From Deinococcus grandis (GTDB taxonomy: Bacteria > Deinococcota > Deinococci > Deinococcales > Deinococcaceae), in assembly GCF_001485435.1 (NCBI RefSeq), contig NZ_BCMS01000001.1, forward strand, positions 1,001,501 to 1,065,500: a DNA stretch of 64,000 nucleotides, in the 5' to 3' direction. Under the pieces are notes generated by a model. The model did no database searches. It saw only the letters and a list, made by a program, of their open reading frames with translations, and was not told the DNA's origin. Shown piece after piece: positions 38,762 through 48,971 of the stretch; the stretch's first letter is position 1, and the number at the start of each line of letters is the position of its first letter. The position numbers and the translations under genes were made by a program.

Positions 38762-40489
38762 ATGATAAGGGTGATGGATCAGGGAGGCCCGACCCGACCC
38801 GCCCGCCCCGCCCCCCGGCACGCGCTGGCGGAACTGCTGGACCCGGCCACGTACCGCGCCGCCGCGTACGTGCTGCTCAGCGTGCCTGCCGGGACGCTCG
38901 TGGCGGCGCTGCTGACGGCCGCCGTGCTCGTGGGCGTGTTGAGCCTGCCGGTCCTGATCGGGGCGCTGTTCCTGATCGGGGCGCTGTGGCTGGTCGTGGG
39001 GCTCGGGGACGCGCAGCGCGCCCTGATGGGCGTCCTGGGCGTGCGGTTCGCGCGGCCGGGGGCGGCGCTGCGGCCCGGTGGGTTGCTCGGGTGGCTGGGC
39101 GCCACGCTGGGCGACCCCGCCACGTACCGCACGCTGCTGTTCCACGTGATCCAGCTGCCGCTGGGGTTGATCTGCTGGGTGGTGCTCGCGGCGCTGCTCG
39201 CGGCGGTCGTGCTGGGCCTGGGCGCCCCGGTGTGGCTGATGGACAAGAGCGTCCCGCTGGTGTGGAACGAGTGGACGCTGGAACCCGGTCCGGTCGCCGT
39301 GGCGGGCCTGATGCTGACCGGGGCGGGCGCGCTGATCGTCACGGCGGGTGTCGTGAACCTGATGGGCCGCATGTGGACCCGACTGGGCGCCGCGCTGCTC
39401 GCCCGCGACCCGGCCGAGGCGGCGCGGCGCGAGGTGATCGCCCTGCGCCGCGCCGCCGGGCGGGTCGCGCTGGGCGACGACCTGCCCGCCACGTTGCGCG
39501 ACCTGACCACCCAGGCGCGGGCGGCCAGCACCGCCGACGCGGTCGCGCTGGTCGCCCCGGACGGCACGCTGCGCGCCCTGGACGCCGGTTTCGGCCCGCC
39601 GGACCTCGCGGCGCTGAGCGGCCCGCTGACCCGCCCCCCGGCGCCCGGCGAGGCCAGCCTGACGCCCCTGAGCGGCGGGGCGGCGCTGGCGGCGCTGCCC
39701 GTCACGCTGCCCGCCAGCGCCGGCGCGGACGGCGGCACCCTGCGCGCCCTGTACGCCCCGGGCACCCGGCCCGGCGCGGACGAACTGGCGTTCCTGCTGT
39801 CCATCGCCGACCACGCCGGGACCGCGCTGCACGCCACGCAGCTGATCGAACGGGCGGGCGCGCGTGCCGGGGAGCAGGAACGCGCCCGGCTGGCCCGTGA
39901 ACTGCACGACAGCGTCGCGCAGGCGCTGTACGGCATCACGCTGGGCGCCAAGACCGCCCGCGCCACCCTGGAACGCGACCCGGACCGCACCCGCCAGAGC
40001 CTGGAGTACACCATCCGCCTCGCCGAGGGCGGCGTGTCGGAGATGAAGGCGCTGCTGTTCAGCCTGCGCCCCGACGCGCTGGAGGAAGGCGGCCTGATCG
40101 CCGCGCTGACCCAGCACGCCCACGCGCTCGAAGCCCGCCACGGCCTGACCGTCCACGCGGACCTGCGCGAGGAACCCGCCCTGAGCCCCGACGCGCAGGC
40201 CGCCGCGTACCGCGTGGCGCAGGAGGCCCTGCACAACACCGTCAAGCACGCCCGCGCGGGTCAGGTGTGGCTGAGCGTCACCCAGGACGAGGGGCACGTC
40301 ACCCTGAGCGTCCGCGACGACGGGCGCGGCTTCGACGTGACCGCCCAGGGCCGCGGCACCCTCGGGCAGCGCAGCATGCGCGAACGCGCCGCCGGGGCGG
40401 GCGGCACCCTGGAAGTCCTCAGCGACCCCGGCCAGGGCACCCGCGTCACCCTGACCCTCCCCGCCACCCGGCCGGAGGTGAGCGCGTGA
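38762..40489 (+). CDS. Membrane sensor histidine kinase, LiaS-like
   Basis: 575 residues. An N-terminal four-helix 'putative sensor' domain (about 20-205) has paired DPATYR-A-YV/LF repeats typical of that module. A cytoplasmic linker/GAF-like part follows at about 215-370, then HisKA_3 (LARELHDSVAQALYGITLGAK) and HATPase_c (EALHNTVKHARAG, VRDDGRGFDV, GQRSMRERAAGAGG). TACGCT precedes ATG 38762 by 7 nt. The stop overlaps the next start (GTGA). It is the first gene of a three-gene operon with a DUF4097 protein and a response regulator, resembling Lia/Vra envelope-stress systems. Confidence 0.9.
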   Translation: MIRVMDQGGPTRPARPAPRHALAELLDPATYRAAAYVLLSVPAGTLVAALLTAAVLVGVLSLPVLIGALFLIGALWLVVGLGDAQRALMGVLGVRFARPGAALRPGGLLGWLGATLGDPATYRTLLFHVIQLPLGLICWVVLAALLAAVVLGLGAPVWLMDKSVPLVWNEWTLEPGPVAVAGLMLTGAGALIVTAGVVNLMGRMWTRLGAALLARDPAEAARREVIALRRAAGRVALGDDLPATLRDLTTQARAASTADAVALVAPDGTLRALDAGFGPPDLAALSGPLTRPPAPGEASLTPLSGGAALAALPVTLPASAGADGGTLRALYAPGTRPGADELAFLLSIADHAGTALHATQLIERAGARAGEQERARLARELHDSVAQALYGITLGAKTARATLERDPDRTRQSLEYTIRLAEGGVSEMKALLFSLRPDALEEGGLIAALTQHAHALEARHGLTVHADLREEPALSPDAQAAAYRVAQEALHNTVKHARAGQVWLSVTQDEGHVTLSVRDDGRGFDVTAQGRGTLGQRSMRERAAGAGGTLEVLSDPGQGTRVTLTLPATRPEVSA

Positions 40490-41565
40490 CCAGCCTGCCC
40501 GCCTCTCGCCCCCTGGCGCCCACCCTGCGCCGCATGGCCGCCGGACTGCTGCTGGCCGGTGTGGGCGGCCTGCTCGTGTGGCAGGGCAGCGGCCGCACCC
40601 TGACGCCCGGTATGAGCGTGCAGGACACGCCCATCAGCGTGCAGCTCGACGGTCCGCTCCCGCTGGACCTCGCCAGCAGCGCCGCCCTGACCGTCGGCGG
40701 GGACCGCACCGACCTGACCATCACCGCGCTGAACGCCGGGAGTCCCTACGCCCTGCGCGGCCGCGCGCACCACCGCGCCCGTAACCCCGTACAGGCCGAC
40801 GTGACCCGCCAGGGCCGCGCCATCACCGCCGCCCTGACCCTGAACGTGCAGCCCCTGCGCGAACGCGGCGTGATCATCAGCGGCCCCGAAGGCGTGCAGC
40901 ACCGCCTGGAGGTCGGGGTCAGCCGCGACCTGCCCGTCACGCTCAGCACGAGCACCGCCAGCGGCGACCAGACCCTGACCCTCACGCCGCTGCGCCTGCG
41001 CGCCCTGACCGTCCGCAGCGACAGCGGCGACCAGACCCTAACCCTCCCCGCCCGCGAGGCCGGAGCGATCAGCGCCGTCAGCCGCAGCGGCGCCGTCACC
41101 CTGACCGCCCCGCGCAGCAGCCTCACCGACGCGCTGCGCGTCAACACCGGCAGCGGCGACCAGCGCCTCGACCTGGGCGGCCTGACCACCCAGACCCTGG
41201 GCGTCGGTACCGACAGCGGCCGCGTCCGCCTGACCCTCCCGGTCCTCACCGGGCGCGGCACCGTCACCACCGGCAGCGGCGACATCCGCATCACCGCCAC
41301 CGCCCGCACGCGCGGGAACCTCGACATCCGCAGCCAGAGCGGCCACGTCACCCTGATCCTCCCGCCCACCCTGACCGCCCGCGTCCGCTACCCCGACCGC
41401 GACACGCTGAACTTCCCCCCGGACCGTCCCCCCAGCCCCACGCCCGCGCTGGACGTGTTCGTGGACGCCGGAAGCCGCAGCGTCACCATCACCCGCGACC
41501 CCGCCCGCGCCCCCGATCCGCCCGACCCGCCCGCCAGTTCCAGCCGCTCCCTGACCCGCCGATAG
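40486..41565 (+). CDS. DUF4097-like beta-helix membrane protein, LiaG-like
   Basis: 359 residues with one N-terminal transmembrane helix (RMAAGLLLAGVGGLLVWQG) and a secreted repetitive beta-strand region (about 150-320). There, short units such as TASGDQTLTL, DSGDQTLTL, GSGDQRLDLGG and TGSGDIRITA recur about every 20-25 residues, the pattern of DUF4097 'putative adhesin' proteins. In LiaFSR-type systems such proteins sit next to the kinase and modulate signalling. The C-terminal tail is Pro/Asp-rich. The GTG start overlaps the kinase stop. Confidence 0.75.
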   Translation: MTSLPASRPLAPTLRRMAAGLLLAGVGGLLVWQGSGRTLTPGMSVQDTPISVQLDGPLPLDLASSAALTVGGDRTDLTITALNAGSPYALRGRAHHRARNPVQADVTRQGRAITAALTLNVQPLRERGVIISGPEGVQHRLEVGVSRDLPVTLSTSTASGDQTLTLTPLRLRALTVRSDSGDQTLTLPAREAGAISAVSRSGAVTLTAPRSSLTDALRVNTGSGDQRLDLGGLTTQTLGVGTDSGRVRLTLPVLTGRGTVTTGSGDIRITATARTRGNLDIRSQSGHVTLILPPTLTARVRYPDRDTLNFPPDRPPSPTPALDVFVDAGSRSVTITRDPARAPDPPDPPASSSRSLTRR

Positions 41566-41586
41566 CCCCCCACCCGGAGACCCCAC

Positions 41587-42270
<684 letters not shown>

Positions 42271-42406
42271 TCAGAGACTCAAGTGGAGTCAATACCAGCG
42301 CAGTCACCTGATTGCCCCCTCACCCTTCCGTCGCTCCGCTCCTCAGCTGCGCAGCTCTCCGAGTCCCTCCCTCTCCCACAAGGGGAGAGGGCAATATGGA
42401 AAGCGT
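42271..42406. other. Gene-free stretch with hairpins between convergent genes
   Basis: No coding gene is supported here. It contains the palindrome AGCTGCGCAGCT near 42350 and a 9-bp stem CCCTCTCCC / GGGAGAGGG (42369-42377 with 42383-42391), probably terminating one or both neighbours. The phrase TCGCTCCGCTC is also found inside the dispersed repeats. Confidence 0.6.
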
Positions 42407-43036
42407 TCACGCGAGCTCCGGTGAACCTTGCTCCCGTACATCGGCGTTCTCAGGCGGCCAGCCCAGCACGGCGCGCAGGCCCGTCATGCAGTCCGCGCGG
42501 TACAGCGCGAGGTCCGGGTCCGGGTCGGCCAGGAAGCGCACGCTGAGGCCCTCGACGATGGCGCGCAGCAGCCGCGCCCGGCCCTCCGCGCCCGCCGACC
42601 CCGCCAGTCGCGCCAGTTCCAGATCCACCGCCAGGGACTCTGCCAGGAACGCCCGCTGCATGGTCATCAGTTCCGCGTCGCGTGTGGCGGCCGCCAGGAA
42701 GTCCAGGGACACCGTGTAGAACCGCCGGGTGTTCACCAGACCGTAGAACTGGTTGTCCACGTACGCCCGCAGCTTCCCCTCGGGCGTGCCCGACAGGCGC
42801 ACCGCGCGCCGCGTCGCCACCGCGATCGTCCGCGAGAATCGCCGCATGACCGCCGCGAGCAACCCCGCGCGGCTCCCGAAGTGGTACACCAGCGTCCCCC
42901 GGCTGACCCCGGCGTGCGCGGCGATGTCCGCCAGCGTCACGCCCGCGTACCCCCGCTCGTAGATCGCGAGGTACGCCGCCTTCTCCAGCGCCGCCCGCCG
43001 CGCCCGGTCCTGAATGGGATTCACCTTGCGCGCCAT
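42407..43036 (-). CDS. TetR family transcriptional regulator
   Basis: 209 residues with the N-terminal TetR HTH (AAYLAIYERGYAGVTLADIAAHAGVSRGTLVYHFGSRAGLLAAV is spread over helices 1-4) and a helical ligand domain resembling BetI/AcrR-type repressors (EGLSVRFLADPDPDLALYRADCMTGLRAVLG). ATG 43036 and an in-frame ATG 43048 are both possible. The target gene is not obvious. The upstream neighbour in this direction is the LrgB-like gene, separated by a G-tract repeat. Confidence 0.88.
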   Translation of the reverse strand: MARKVNPIQDRARRAALEKAAYLAIYERGYAGVTLADIAAHAGVSRGTLVYHFGSRAGLLAAVMRRFSRTIAVATRRAVRLSGTPEGKLRAYVDNQFYGLVNTRRFYTVSLDFLAAATRDAELMTMQRAFLAESLAVDLELARLAGSAGAEGRARLLRAIVEGLSVRFLADPDPDLALYRADCMTGLRAVLGWPPENADVREQGSPELA

Positions 43037-43080
43037 CCCCCCCAGCATCCCGGCTGCGTGGGCGAAGGTCAAGGCGGTGC

Positions 43081-43211
43081 GGGGCAGTGGGGAGTGGTGA
43101 GTGGGAAGTGGAGGGGTAGGCGGTGCCCGTTCGGTCACTGACCTGTGGTGGAGCGGCCCTCCGGCGGTTGGGACGCGAGCGTCCGACCCACTTCCTACTG
43201 CCCACTCCCCC
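43081..43211. repeat. G-tract inverted repeat G2
   Basis: Left arm 43081-43117 (GGGGCAGTGGGGAGTGG-type) and right arm 43188-43211 (CCCACTTCCTACTGCCCACT). The right arm overlaps the 3' end of the lrgB-like gene and supplies its last codons and TAG stop. Confidence 0.7.
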
Positions 43212-43863
43212 CGACGACGGCCACGATCAGCGTGACGGTCAGCGCCGCGAGCCCCATGCCGATGGAGGAGGCGGCGCCCGCCTGTTCGCCTTCCTCGCGG
43301 GCGCGGGCGGTGCCGACGCCGTGCGAGACGGACCCGATGGCGATGCCGCGCGCCAGGGGGTGCCGGACGCGCAGGGCGGTCAGGAGGGCGGGGAGGATCA
43401 GCGCGCCGATCAGGCCGGACAGCACGGCGAGCGTGGCGGCCAGTGCAGGGGGCGCGTGCGTGAACGGCGCGAGCTGCAGCGCGACGGGGCTGGTGGCGGG
43501 CGCGGTGTGCAGGGCCCGCTGCGCGTCGGGGGAGAGGTGCAGCGCGCGGGCGAGCAGCGTGTCCACCGTGACGCCCAGCGTGGTCCCGGTCAGTCCGCCG
43601 ATCAGCAGGGCGCGCCACTGCCGGGCGAGGAGTGCCCGCAGGCGGTACAGCGGCACGGCGAGCGCGACCACGGCGGGCGTGAGCAGCGCCGAGAGCGGCT
43701 GCACGTCATGCAGGTACGTGTCGTACGGCACCCGCGTGAGCAGCAGGGCAGAGGCGACGAGCAGCGTGCCGATCAGGGTCGGGTTCGCCAGTGGGGACCG
43801 CAGCCGCAGCTGCGTCAGCACGCCCGCCGCGAAGGCCAGCAGCGTGACCATGACCCAGATCAA
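43195..43863 (-). CDS. LrgB/CidB-like membrane protein
   Basis: 222 residues, multi-pass. Hallmarks of the LrgB/YohK family: NPTLIGTLLVASALL, PALVAL-like TPAVVALAVPLYR, ATSPVALQLA and the C-terminal GIAIGSVSHGVGTARAREEGEQAGAASSIGMGLAALTVTLIV. It pairs with LrgA to form a holin/antiholin-like or metabolite (pyruvate) export system. The TTG start overlaps the lrgA stop (TTGA); ATG in MVTLLAF is the alternative. The final residues GGSGQ and the stop come from a G-tract repeat, so the original C-terminus was probably altered. Confidence 0.85.
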   Translation of the reverse strand: MIWVMVTLLAFAAGVLTQLRLRSPLANPTLIGTLLVASALLLTRVPYDTYLHDVQPLSALLTPAVVALAVPLYRLRALLARQWRALLIGGLTGTTLGVTVDTLLARALHLSPDAQRALHTAPATSPVALQLAPFTHAPPALAATLAVLSGLIGALILPALLTALRVRHPLARGIAIGSVSHGVGTARAREEGEQAGAASSIGMGLAALTVTLIVAVVGGSGQ

Positions 43864-44246
43864 GAGTCCTCCGGGCGCAGCAGGCGCGACGCGAGCAGAC
43901 CCGCCGCGCCCGCGCCCACCAGCAGGCCCGCCGTCATCACCAGCAGCCACAGGCCCCACGCGGCCCCCGCGCTGAGGAACTGCAGGAAGCCCACGGTGGC
44001 CGGAATGAACAGCAGGCCCAGGATGCCCAGCAGCCCGTCGGCGGCGTCCGTGATCCAGTGCAGCCGAACCACTTTCAATCCCAGCGCCGCCCACAGCAGC
44101 ACCAGCCCCACCACCGACCCCGGCAGCGGCAGCCCCAGCGCGCCCGTCAGGGCCTGACCGGCCGCCGCGAACGCCAGCAGCAGCCCCAGCCCCAGCACGA
44201 AGCGAGCCGGGGCCGGCAGGCGCGCCGTGACCGACCCGGACGTCAC
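43860..44246 (-). CDS. LrgA/CidA-like holin family protein
   Basis: 128 residues with four hydrophobic helices; LGLPLPGSVVGLVLLWAAL and LLGILGLLFIPATVGFLQF are characteristic of the CidA/LrgA family. GTG start 44246. It lies 4 bp after the nucleosidase gene and overlaps lrgB, giving an mtnN-lrgA-lrgB operon. Confidence 0.88.
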   Translation of the reverse strand: MTSGSVTARLPAPARFVLGLGLLLAFAAAGQALTGALGLPLPGSVVGLVLLWAALGLKVVRLHWITDAADGLLGILGLLFIPATVGFLQFLSAGAAWGLWLLVMTAGLLVGAGAAGLLASRLLRPEDS

Positions 44247-44250
44247 AGGC

Positions 44251-44949
44251 TCAGCCCGCCTGGGCGCTCAGGCGCGCGAGCATGCCGCGCACGACCTGCT
44301 TGGCGTGGCGGGCCACCAGCGGCATGAACTCCCGGTAATCCACCTTCGCGTCATGGTCGGCAGTGTCGCTGACCGAGCGGATCACCACGAACGGCACCCC
44401 GGCCTTCGCGCACACCTGCGCGACCGCCGCGCCCTCCATCTCCGCGCAGGCCGCGCCGAAACCCGTCCACAGGCGCGTCACGCCCTCCTTCGACGCGATG
44501 AACTGATCCCCGCTCGCCACGCGGCCGTCCAGCACGCGGATGCCCTCCACGTCCCGCGCGGCCTCCAGCGCCACCAGCCGCAACGTGTCGTCGGCAGGCC
44601 ACGCCGGCAGTTCACCCGGCACGGTCCCCGCCGCGTAGCCCAGCGCCGTCACGTCCACGTCGTGCTGCACGCAGTCCGTACTCACCACGATGTCCCCGAC
44701 ACGCAGTTCGGGGTGCACGCCGCCCGCCACGCCCGTGAAGATCACGCGGGTCGCGCCCTGCATCAGCAGGTACGTCGTGGTCATCGCGGCGTTCACCTTC
44801 CCGATCCCGCCGCGCGTCAGCAGCACCGGCACGCCGTCCAGCGCGCCCCGGTGCAGCGTCACGCCGGGGAACGACAGGTCCTCGCGGGCCATCAGGTCCG
44901 CCAGAAGCAACTCGATCTCTTCATCCATCGCGCCAATGATCGCCAGCAT
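44251..44949 (-). CDS. mtnN: 5'-methylthioadenosine/S-adenosylhomocysteine nucleosidase
   Basis: 232-residue enzyme cleaving methylthioadenosine and SAH to adenine plus the thioribose, recycling SAM by-products. The N-terminal LAIIGAMDEEIELLL, GGIGKVNAAMTTTYLL, FTGVAGGV, and the catalytic block CAEMEGAAVAQVC followed by VIRSVSDTADHDA are all present. TAGACT lies 7 nt before ATG 44949. It heads an operon with the lrgAB-like genes. Confidence 0.95.
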   Translation of the reverse strand: MLAIIGAMDEEIELLLADLMAREDLSFPGVTLHRGALDGVPVLLTRGGIGKVNAAMTTTYLLMQGATRVIFTGVAGGVHPELRVGDIVVSTDCVQHDVDVTALGYAAGTVPGELPAWPADDTLRLVALEAARDVEGIRVLDGRVASGDQFIASKEGVTRLWTGFGAACAEMEGAAVAQVCAKAGVPFVVIRSVSDTADHDAKVDYREFMPLVARHAKQVVRGMLARLSAQAG

Positions 44950-44956
44950 GAGGCGC

Positions 44957-44962
44957 AGTCTA
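44957..44962 (-). promoter_or_regulatory. -10 box of mtnN operon
   Basis: TAGACT on the minus strand, 7 nt before ATG 44949. The G-tract repeat G3 starts within two bases upstream, so its left arm forms the -35 region. Confidence 0.5.
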
Positions 44963-44963
44963 G

Positions 44964-45104
44964 CGGGGGAGGGCTGTGGGGAGTGGGAAGTGGGGAGTGG
45001 GTCGGTGGTCCGCGTCCCAGGAGTCTGGGGGGCTGTGACTGCGGACGGGCAGGGGCGGATGCCCAGGCGTTCGCCTCCCACTGCCTACTCCCCACTCCCT
45101 CCTT
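44964..45104. repeat. G-tract inverted repeat G3 in a divergent promoter region
   Basis: Left arm 44964-45003 (GGGGGAGGG, then repeated GGGGAGTGGGAAGT) and right arm 45076-45104 (CCTACTCCCCACTCCCTCC). Unlike the other copies it lies between two divergent starts. Confidence 0.75.
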
Positions 45105-45127
45105 CCCGCCGCCTCATGGGCGGGGCG

Positions 45128-45133
45128 TATGCT
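45128..45133 (+). promoter_or_regulatory. -10 box of PatB-like gene
   Basis: TATGCT ends 7 nt before ATG 45141. Confidence 0.5.
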
Positions 45134-45140
45134 CGCGGAC

Positions 45141-46325
<1,185 letters not shown>

Positions 46326-46337
46326 AGGGCGACAACG

Positions 46338-46378
46338 GAGGTGGGAGGTGGGACGCCAGCACGCCCACCTCCCACCTC
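46338..46378. terminator. Bidirectional hairpin between PatB-like gene and hisG
   Basis: A 15-bp perfect stem (46338-46352 with 46364-46378) of GAGGTGGGAGGTGGG and its complement with an 11-base loop, 12 bp from each convergent stop. Confidence 0.8.
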
Positions 46379-46389
46379 TTCTGGTTCAC

Positions 46390-47025
46390 CTAGGCCGAGG
46401 TGAGTTCGCGCAGGCGCTCGATCAGGGGCCGCAGGCGCTCGCGGCGGGTCTTGAGGGCCGCGCGGTTCACGACCAGCCGCGCGGTCGAGTGGAACAGCAC
46501 GTCCACCTCCTCCAGGTTGTTCGCGCGCAGGGTGCTGCCCGTCTGCACGAGGTCCACCACGGCGTCCGCGAGGCCCGTCAGGCACGCCAGTTCGATGTTC
46601 CCACTGAGCTTGACGATCTCGGCGGGAATGCCGCGCGCGTTCAGGTACGCGCGGGCCGCGCGGGGGTACTTCGTGCCGACCCGCGCGATGTCCCCGTCCG
46701 CGCCGACCTCGCGGATCAGGGAGAGGCGGCACCCGGCAAAGCGCAGGTCCACCGGTTCGTACACGGTGCGCCCCGACTCGATCAGCACGTCCTTCCCGAC
46801 GATCCCGGCGTCCGCGACGCCCAGGTCCACGTACACCGGCACGTCCTGGTTGCGCAGTTCCAGCACCGTCACGCCGGGGAACTCGTGGCGCAGCGCGCGG
46901 GATTTCTCGGGCATAGCCAGCGGCAGGCCCGCCTGCGAGAGCAGCGCGATGGCGTCTTCCAGGATGCGGCCCTTGGGCAGCGCCAGGGTCAGGTGCCCGG
47001 GGTCCCGGGTGGGGGCGGGGGTCAC
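46390..47025 (-). CDS. hisG: ATP phosphoribosyltransferase catalytic subunit, short form HisG
   Basis: 211 residues, the short HisG lacking the C-terminal regulatory domain. It carries out the first step of histidine synthesis (ATP + PRPP). Motifs: LTLALPKGRILEDA, RNQDVPVYVDLGVADAGIVGKDVL is split over domain 1, and the PRPP-loop region ADAVVDLVQTGSTLRAN. Short HisG needs HisZ, which is encoded immediately upstream. Its GTG overlaps the hisZ stop (GTGA). Confidence 0.95.
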   Translation of the reverse strand: MTPAPTRDPGHLTLALPKGRILEDAIALLSQAGLPLAMPEKSRALRHEFPGVTVLELRNQDVPVYVDLGVADAGIVGKDVLIESGRTVYEPVDLRFAGCRLSLIREVGADGDIARVGTKYPRAARAYLNARGIPAEIVKLSGNIELACLTGLADAVVDLVQTGSTLRANNLEEVDVLFHSTARLVVNRAALKTRRERLRPLIERLRELTSA

Positions 47026-48218
47026 AGCGTCACCTCCGTGGCGGGCTGGAAGGTCAGCGTGCTGCCGTCGGTGTAGGCCCAGCGTCGGATGCCGCGCGCC
47101 GCGCTGAACGCCTGCAAGTCGGCCCGGTCGTCCGTCCAGGCGAGTTCCGCGTGCAGGCCCTGCGCGCGCGCCGCCTCGGCCGCCGCGAGGTCCAGCGCCA
47201 GCACCAGTTCCGGCTCGGGGGGCAGGTCGCCGGCCAGGGCGCGCATCAGGCGTTCCAGGCCCAGCGCGAAGCCCGCGCCCGGCAGGCCGCCCTCCAGCGC
47301 GTAGCGGCCCCCGCCCAGCACCGGCTGGTTCAGGCCCGGCGCGTACGCGCGGAACGTCAGCCCGGTGTAGTAGTCGTAGCGGCGGCTGACGCCCAGGTCG
47401 AACAGCAGCGGCCCCGCGTACAGCGCGGCCACGCGGCGCAGGTGCGCCACCGCCTCGTGCGCGCGCGTGCCCTGCGCCAGCCCCTGCGCGGCGTCCAGTA
47501 CCTCGGGGCCGCCGTACAGGTCCGTCAGGGCGTGCAGCGTGCGGCGCGTGTCGCCGCCCAGCCCGAACTGGCCGCACAGCAGGTCCACGTCCGCGCCACT
47601 CTTGCGGTCGATCGCGTCATGCAGCGCCGCCCGCGCCGCGCCGTGCAGCCCGGCGTCCTCCAGCACGGCGTCCACGAAGCCCGGGTACCCGACCTCCAGC
47701 GCCGCACCCACCCCCACCTCGCCCAGACCGACCTCACGCAGCGCCGCCGCCGCCAGGTGCAGCAGTTCCGCGTCCGACCGGGCGGACTCCACGCCGATCA
47801 GTTCCACGCCCAGCTGATTGAACTCCCGCAGGCGCCCCAGTTCGCTGTTCTGCGCGCGCAGCCACAGCCGCCCCGAGTACTGCAAGCGCAGCGGGAATGG
47901 CCCCTGCGGGTACCGGGTGCGGACCAGGCGGCCCACGGCGGTCGTGAACTCGCTGCGCAGCGACAGCACCTGCCCGCCCGAGTCGATCAGTTTGAACGCC
48001 ACGGCGTCCTGCGGATGGTGCGCGCTGGCGTACTCCAGGGCGGGAACCTCCACGCCCCGGTAGCCCCAGCGGGAAAACAGGCCGGACAGCTGCGCGCGGA
48101 TCGCTTCACGCTGCGCCCACTCGGGCGGCAGCACGTCGCGCGTGCCCTCCGGAATGAACGCCGACACGCGCGGCGCGGGGCCGGCAGCGGCAGCGGATGA
48201 TGAGGCGGACGAATTCAC
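47022..48218 (-). CDS. hisZ: ATP phosphoribosyltransferase regulatory subunit HisZ
   Basis: 398-residue paralogue of histidyl-tRNA synthetase that activates HisG and mediates histidine feedback. The class II synthetase core is visible (PEGTRDVLPPEWAQRE, LRSEFTTAVGRLVRT, ELIG, RRYDYYTGLTFRAYAPG, GGGRYALEGG, GFALGLERLM). The HisRS anticodon-binding domain is degenerate. GTG 48218 is preferred over the longer frame from 48239 because TAGAAT (48226-48231) ends 7 nt before it. Confidence 0.92.
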   Translation of the reverse strand: MNSSASSSAAAAGPAPRVSAFIPEGTRDVLPPEWAQREAIRAQLSGLFSRWGYRGVEVPALEYASAHHPQDAVAFKLIDSGGQVLSLRSEFTTAVGRLVRTRYPQGPFPLRLQYSGRLWLRAQNSELGRLREFNQLGVELIGVESARSDAELLHLAAAALREVGLGEVGVGAALEVGYPGFVDAVLEDAGLHGAARAALHDAIDRKSGADVDLLCGQFGLGGDTRRTLHALTDLYGGPEVLDAAQGLAQGTRAHEAVAHLRRVAALYAGPLLFDLGVSRRYDYYTGLTFRAYAPGLNQPVLGGGRYALEGGLPGAGFALGLERLMRALAGDLPPEPELVLALDLAAAEAARAQGLHAELAWTDDRADLQAFSAARGIRRWAYTDGSTLTFQPATEVTL

Positions 48219-48225
48219 GCCCGGC

Positions 48226-48231
48226 ATTCTA
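48226..48231 (-). promoter_or_regulatory. -10 box of hisZ-hisG operon
   Basis: TAGAAT read on the minus strand, 7 nt before GTG 48218. Confidence 0.5.
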
Positions 48232-48287
48232 AGCGCCACCCGCGCCGCCCACCGTCACCCCGGTCTGAACGCCCCGTGCGCGGCGCG

Positions 48288-48293
48288 TATACT
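48288..48293 (+). promoter_or_regulatory. -10 box of Ig-like lipoprotein gene
   Basis: TATACT, 9 nt before ATG 48303. Confidence 0.5.
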
Positions 48294-48302
48294 GCCCGCA
48301 CT

Positions 48303-48875
48303 ATGCGCCGAGCCCCCCTCCTCGCCCTGCTGGGAGCCAGCCTGATCCTCATGCTGGGCAGCTGCGCCCGCACCGCCGACAACTTCACGCCGCGCATCAG
48401 CGTCACCGACACCGGCGCCACCCGCACCGCCAACGGCTTCCTGGTGCAGGGCTACGTCCTGGACGACACGGGCGTCACCGACATCCAGGTGGACGGCAAG
48501 AGCGTCCCCATCCAGCCCGGCAGCCGCAAGATCGCCCGCTTCCAGTTCCAGGCGGTGCTGTCCACGCCCACCGGGCAGTACACCATCACCGCCCGCGACG
48601 CCGCCGGGAACGAGGCGAAATTCGTGCTGCCCGTCAGCGTGGACCCCGCCCGGCCCGCCGTGAAGGTCACCCGTTTCGAACGCAGCGGGAACGTCATCCG
48701 CGTCTCGGGCGTCGCCAGCGACAACGTCCGCGTGGCGCAGGTCAGCGTGGACGGCAACCGCCTGAACATCACCCCCGGCAGGGAGGTCGAGTTCTACGCC
48801 GAGACGACCGGCATCTGGGCCGACATCGTCGTGACCGACACCGCCGGGAACACCACCAACCTCCGCGCCCGCTGA
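48303..48875 (+). CDS. Ig-fold lipoprotein
   Basis: 190 residues. Lipobox LMLGSC (Cys21) after a hydrophobic signal. The mature protein has two bacterial Ig-like repeats of about 75 residues (VQGYVLDDTGVTDIQVDGKSV... and VSGVASDNVRVAQVSVDGNRL...), each with the DxxGN turn (TARDAAGNEA, VTDTAGNTTN). Surface-exposed structural or binding role; no catalytic motif. Confidence 0.8.
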   Translation: MRRAPLLALLGASLILMLGSCARTADNFTPRISVTDTGATRTANGFLVQGYVLDDTGVTDIQVDGKSVPIQPGSRKIARFQFQAVLSTPTGQYTITARDAAGNEAKFVLPVSVDPARPAVKVTRFERSGNVIRVSGVASDNVRVAQVSVDGNRLNITPGREVEFYAETTGIWADIVVTDTAGNTTNLRAR

Positions 48876-48971
48876 GGGCCGCCCCGTACCAGCGCGGCCG
48901 CCTTCATGAAGGGCGCCCTCCATCCTGTGAGTGACGCGCCCGTGCCGGGCGGCACGGTAGCCTGCGCGGGT

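Noticed and set aside
42283..42546. Short plus-strand open frame after the response regulator
   Set aside because: Pro/Ser/Arg-rich reading of a hairpin-containing region overlapping the TetR gene; no start signal and no motif.
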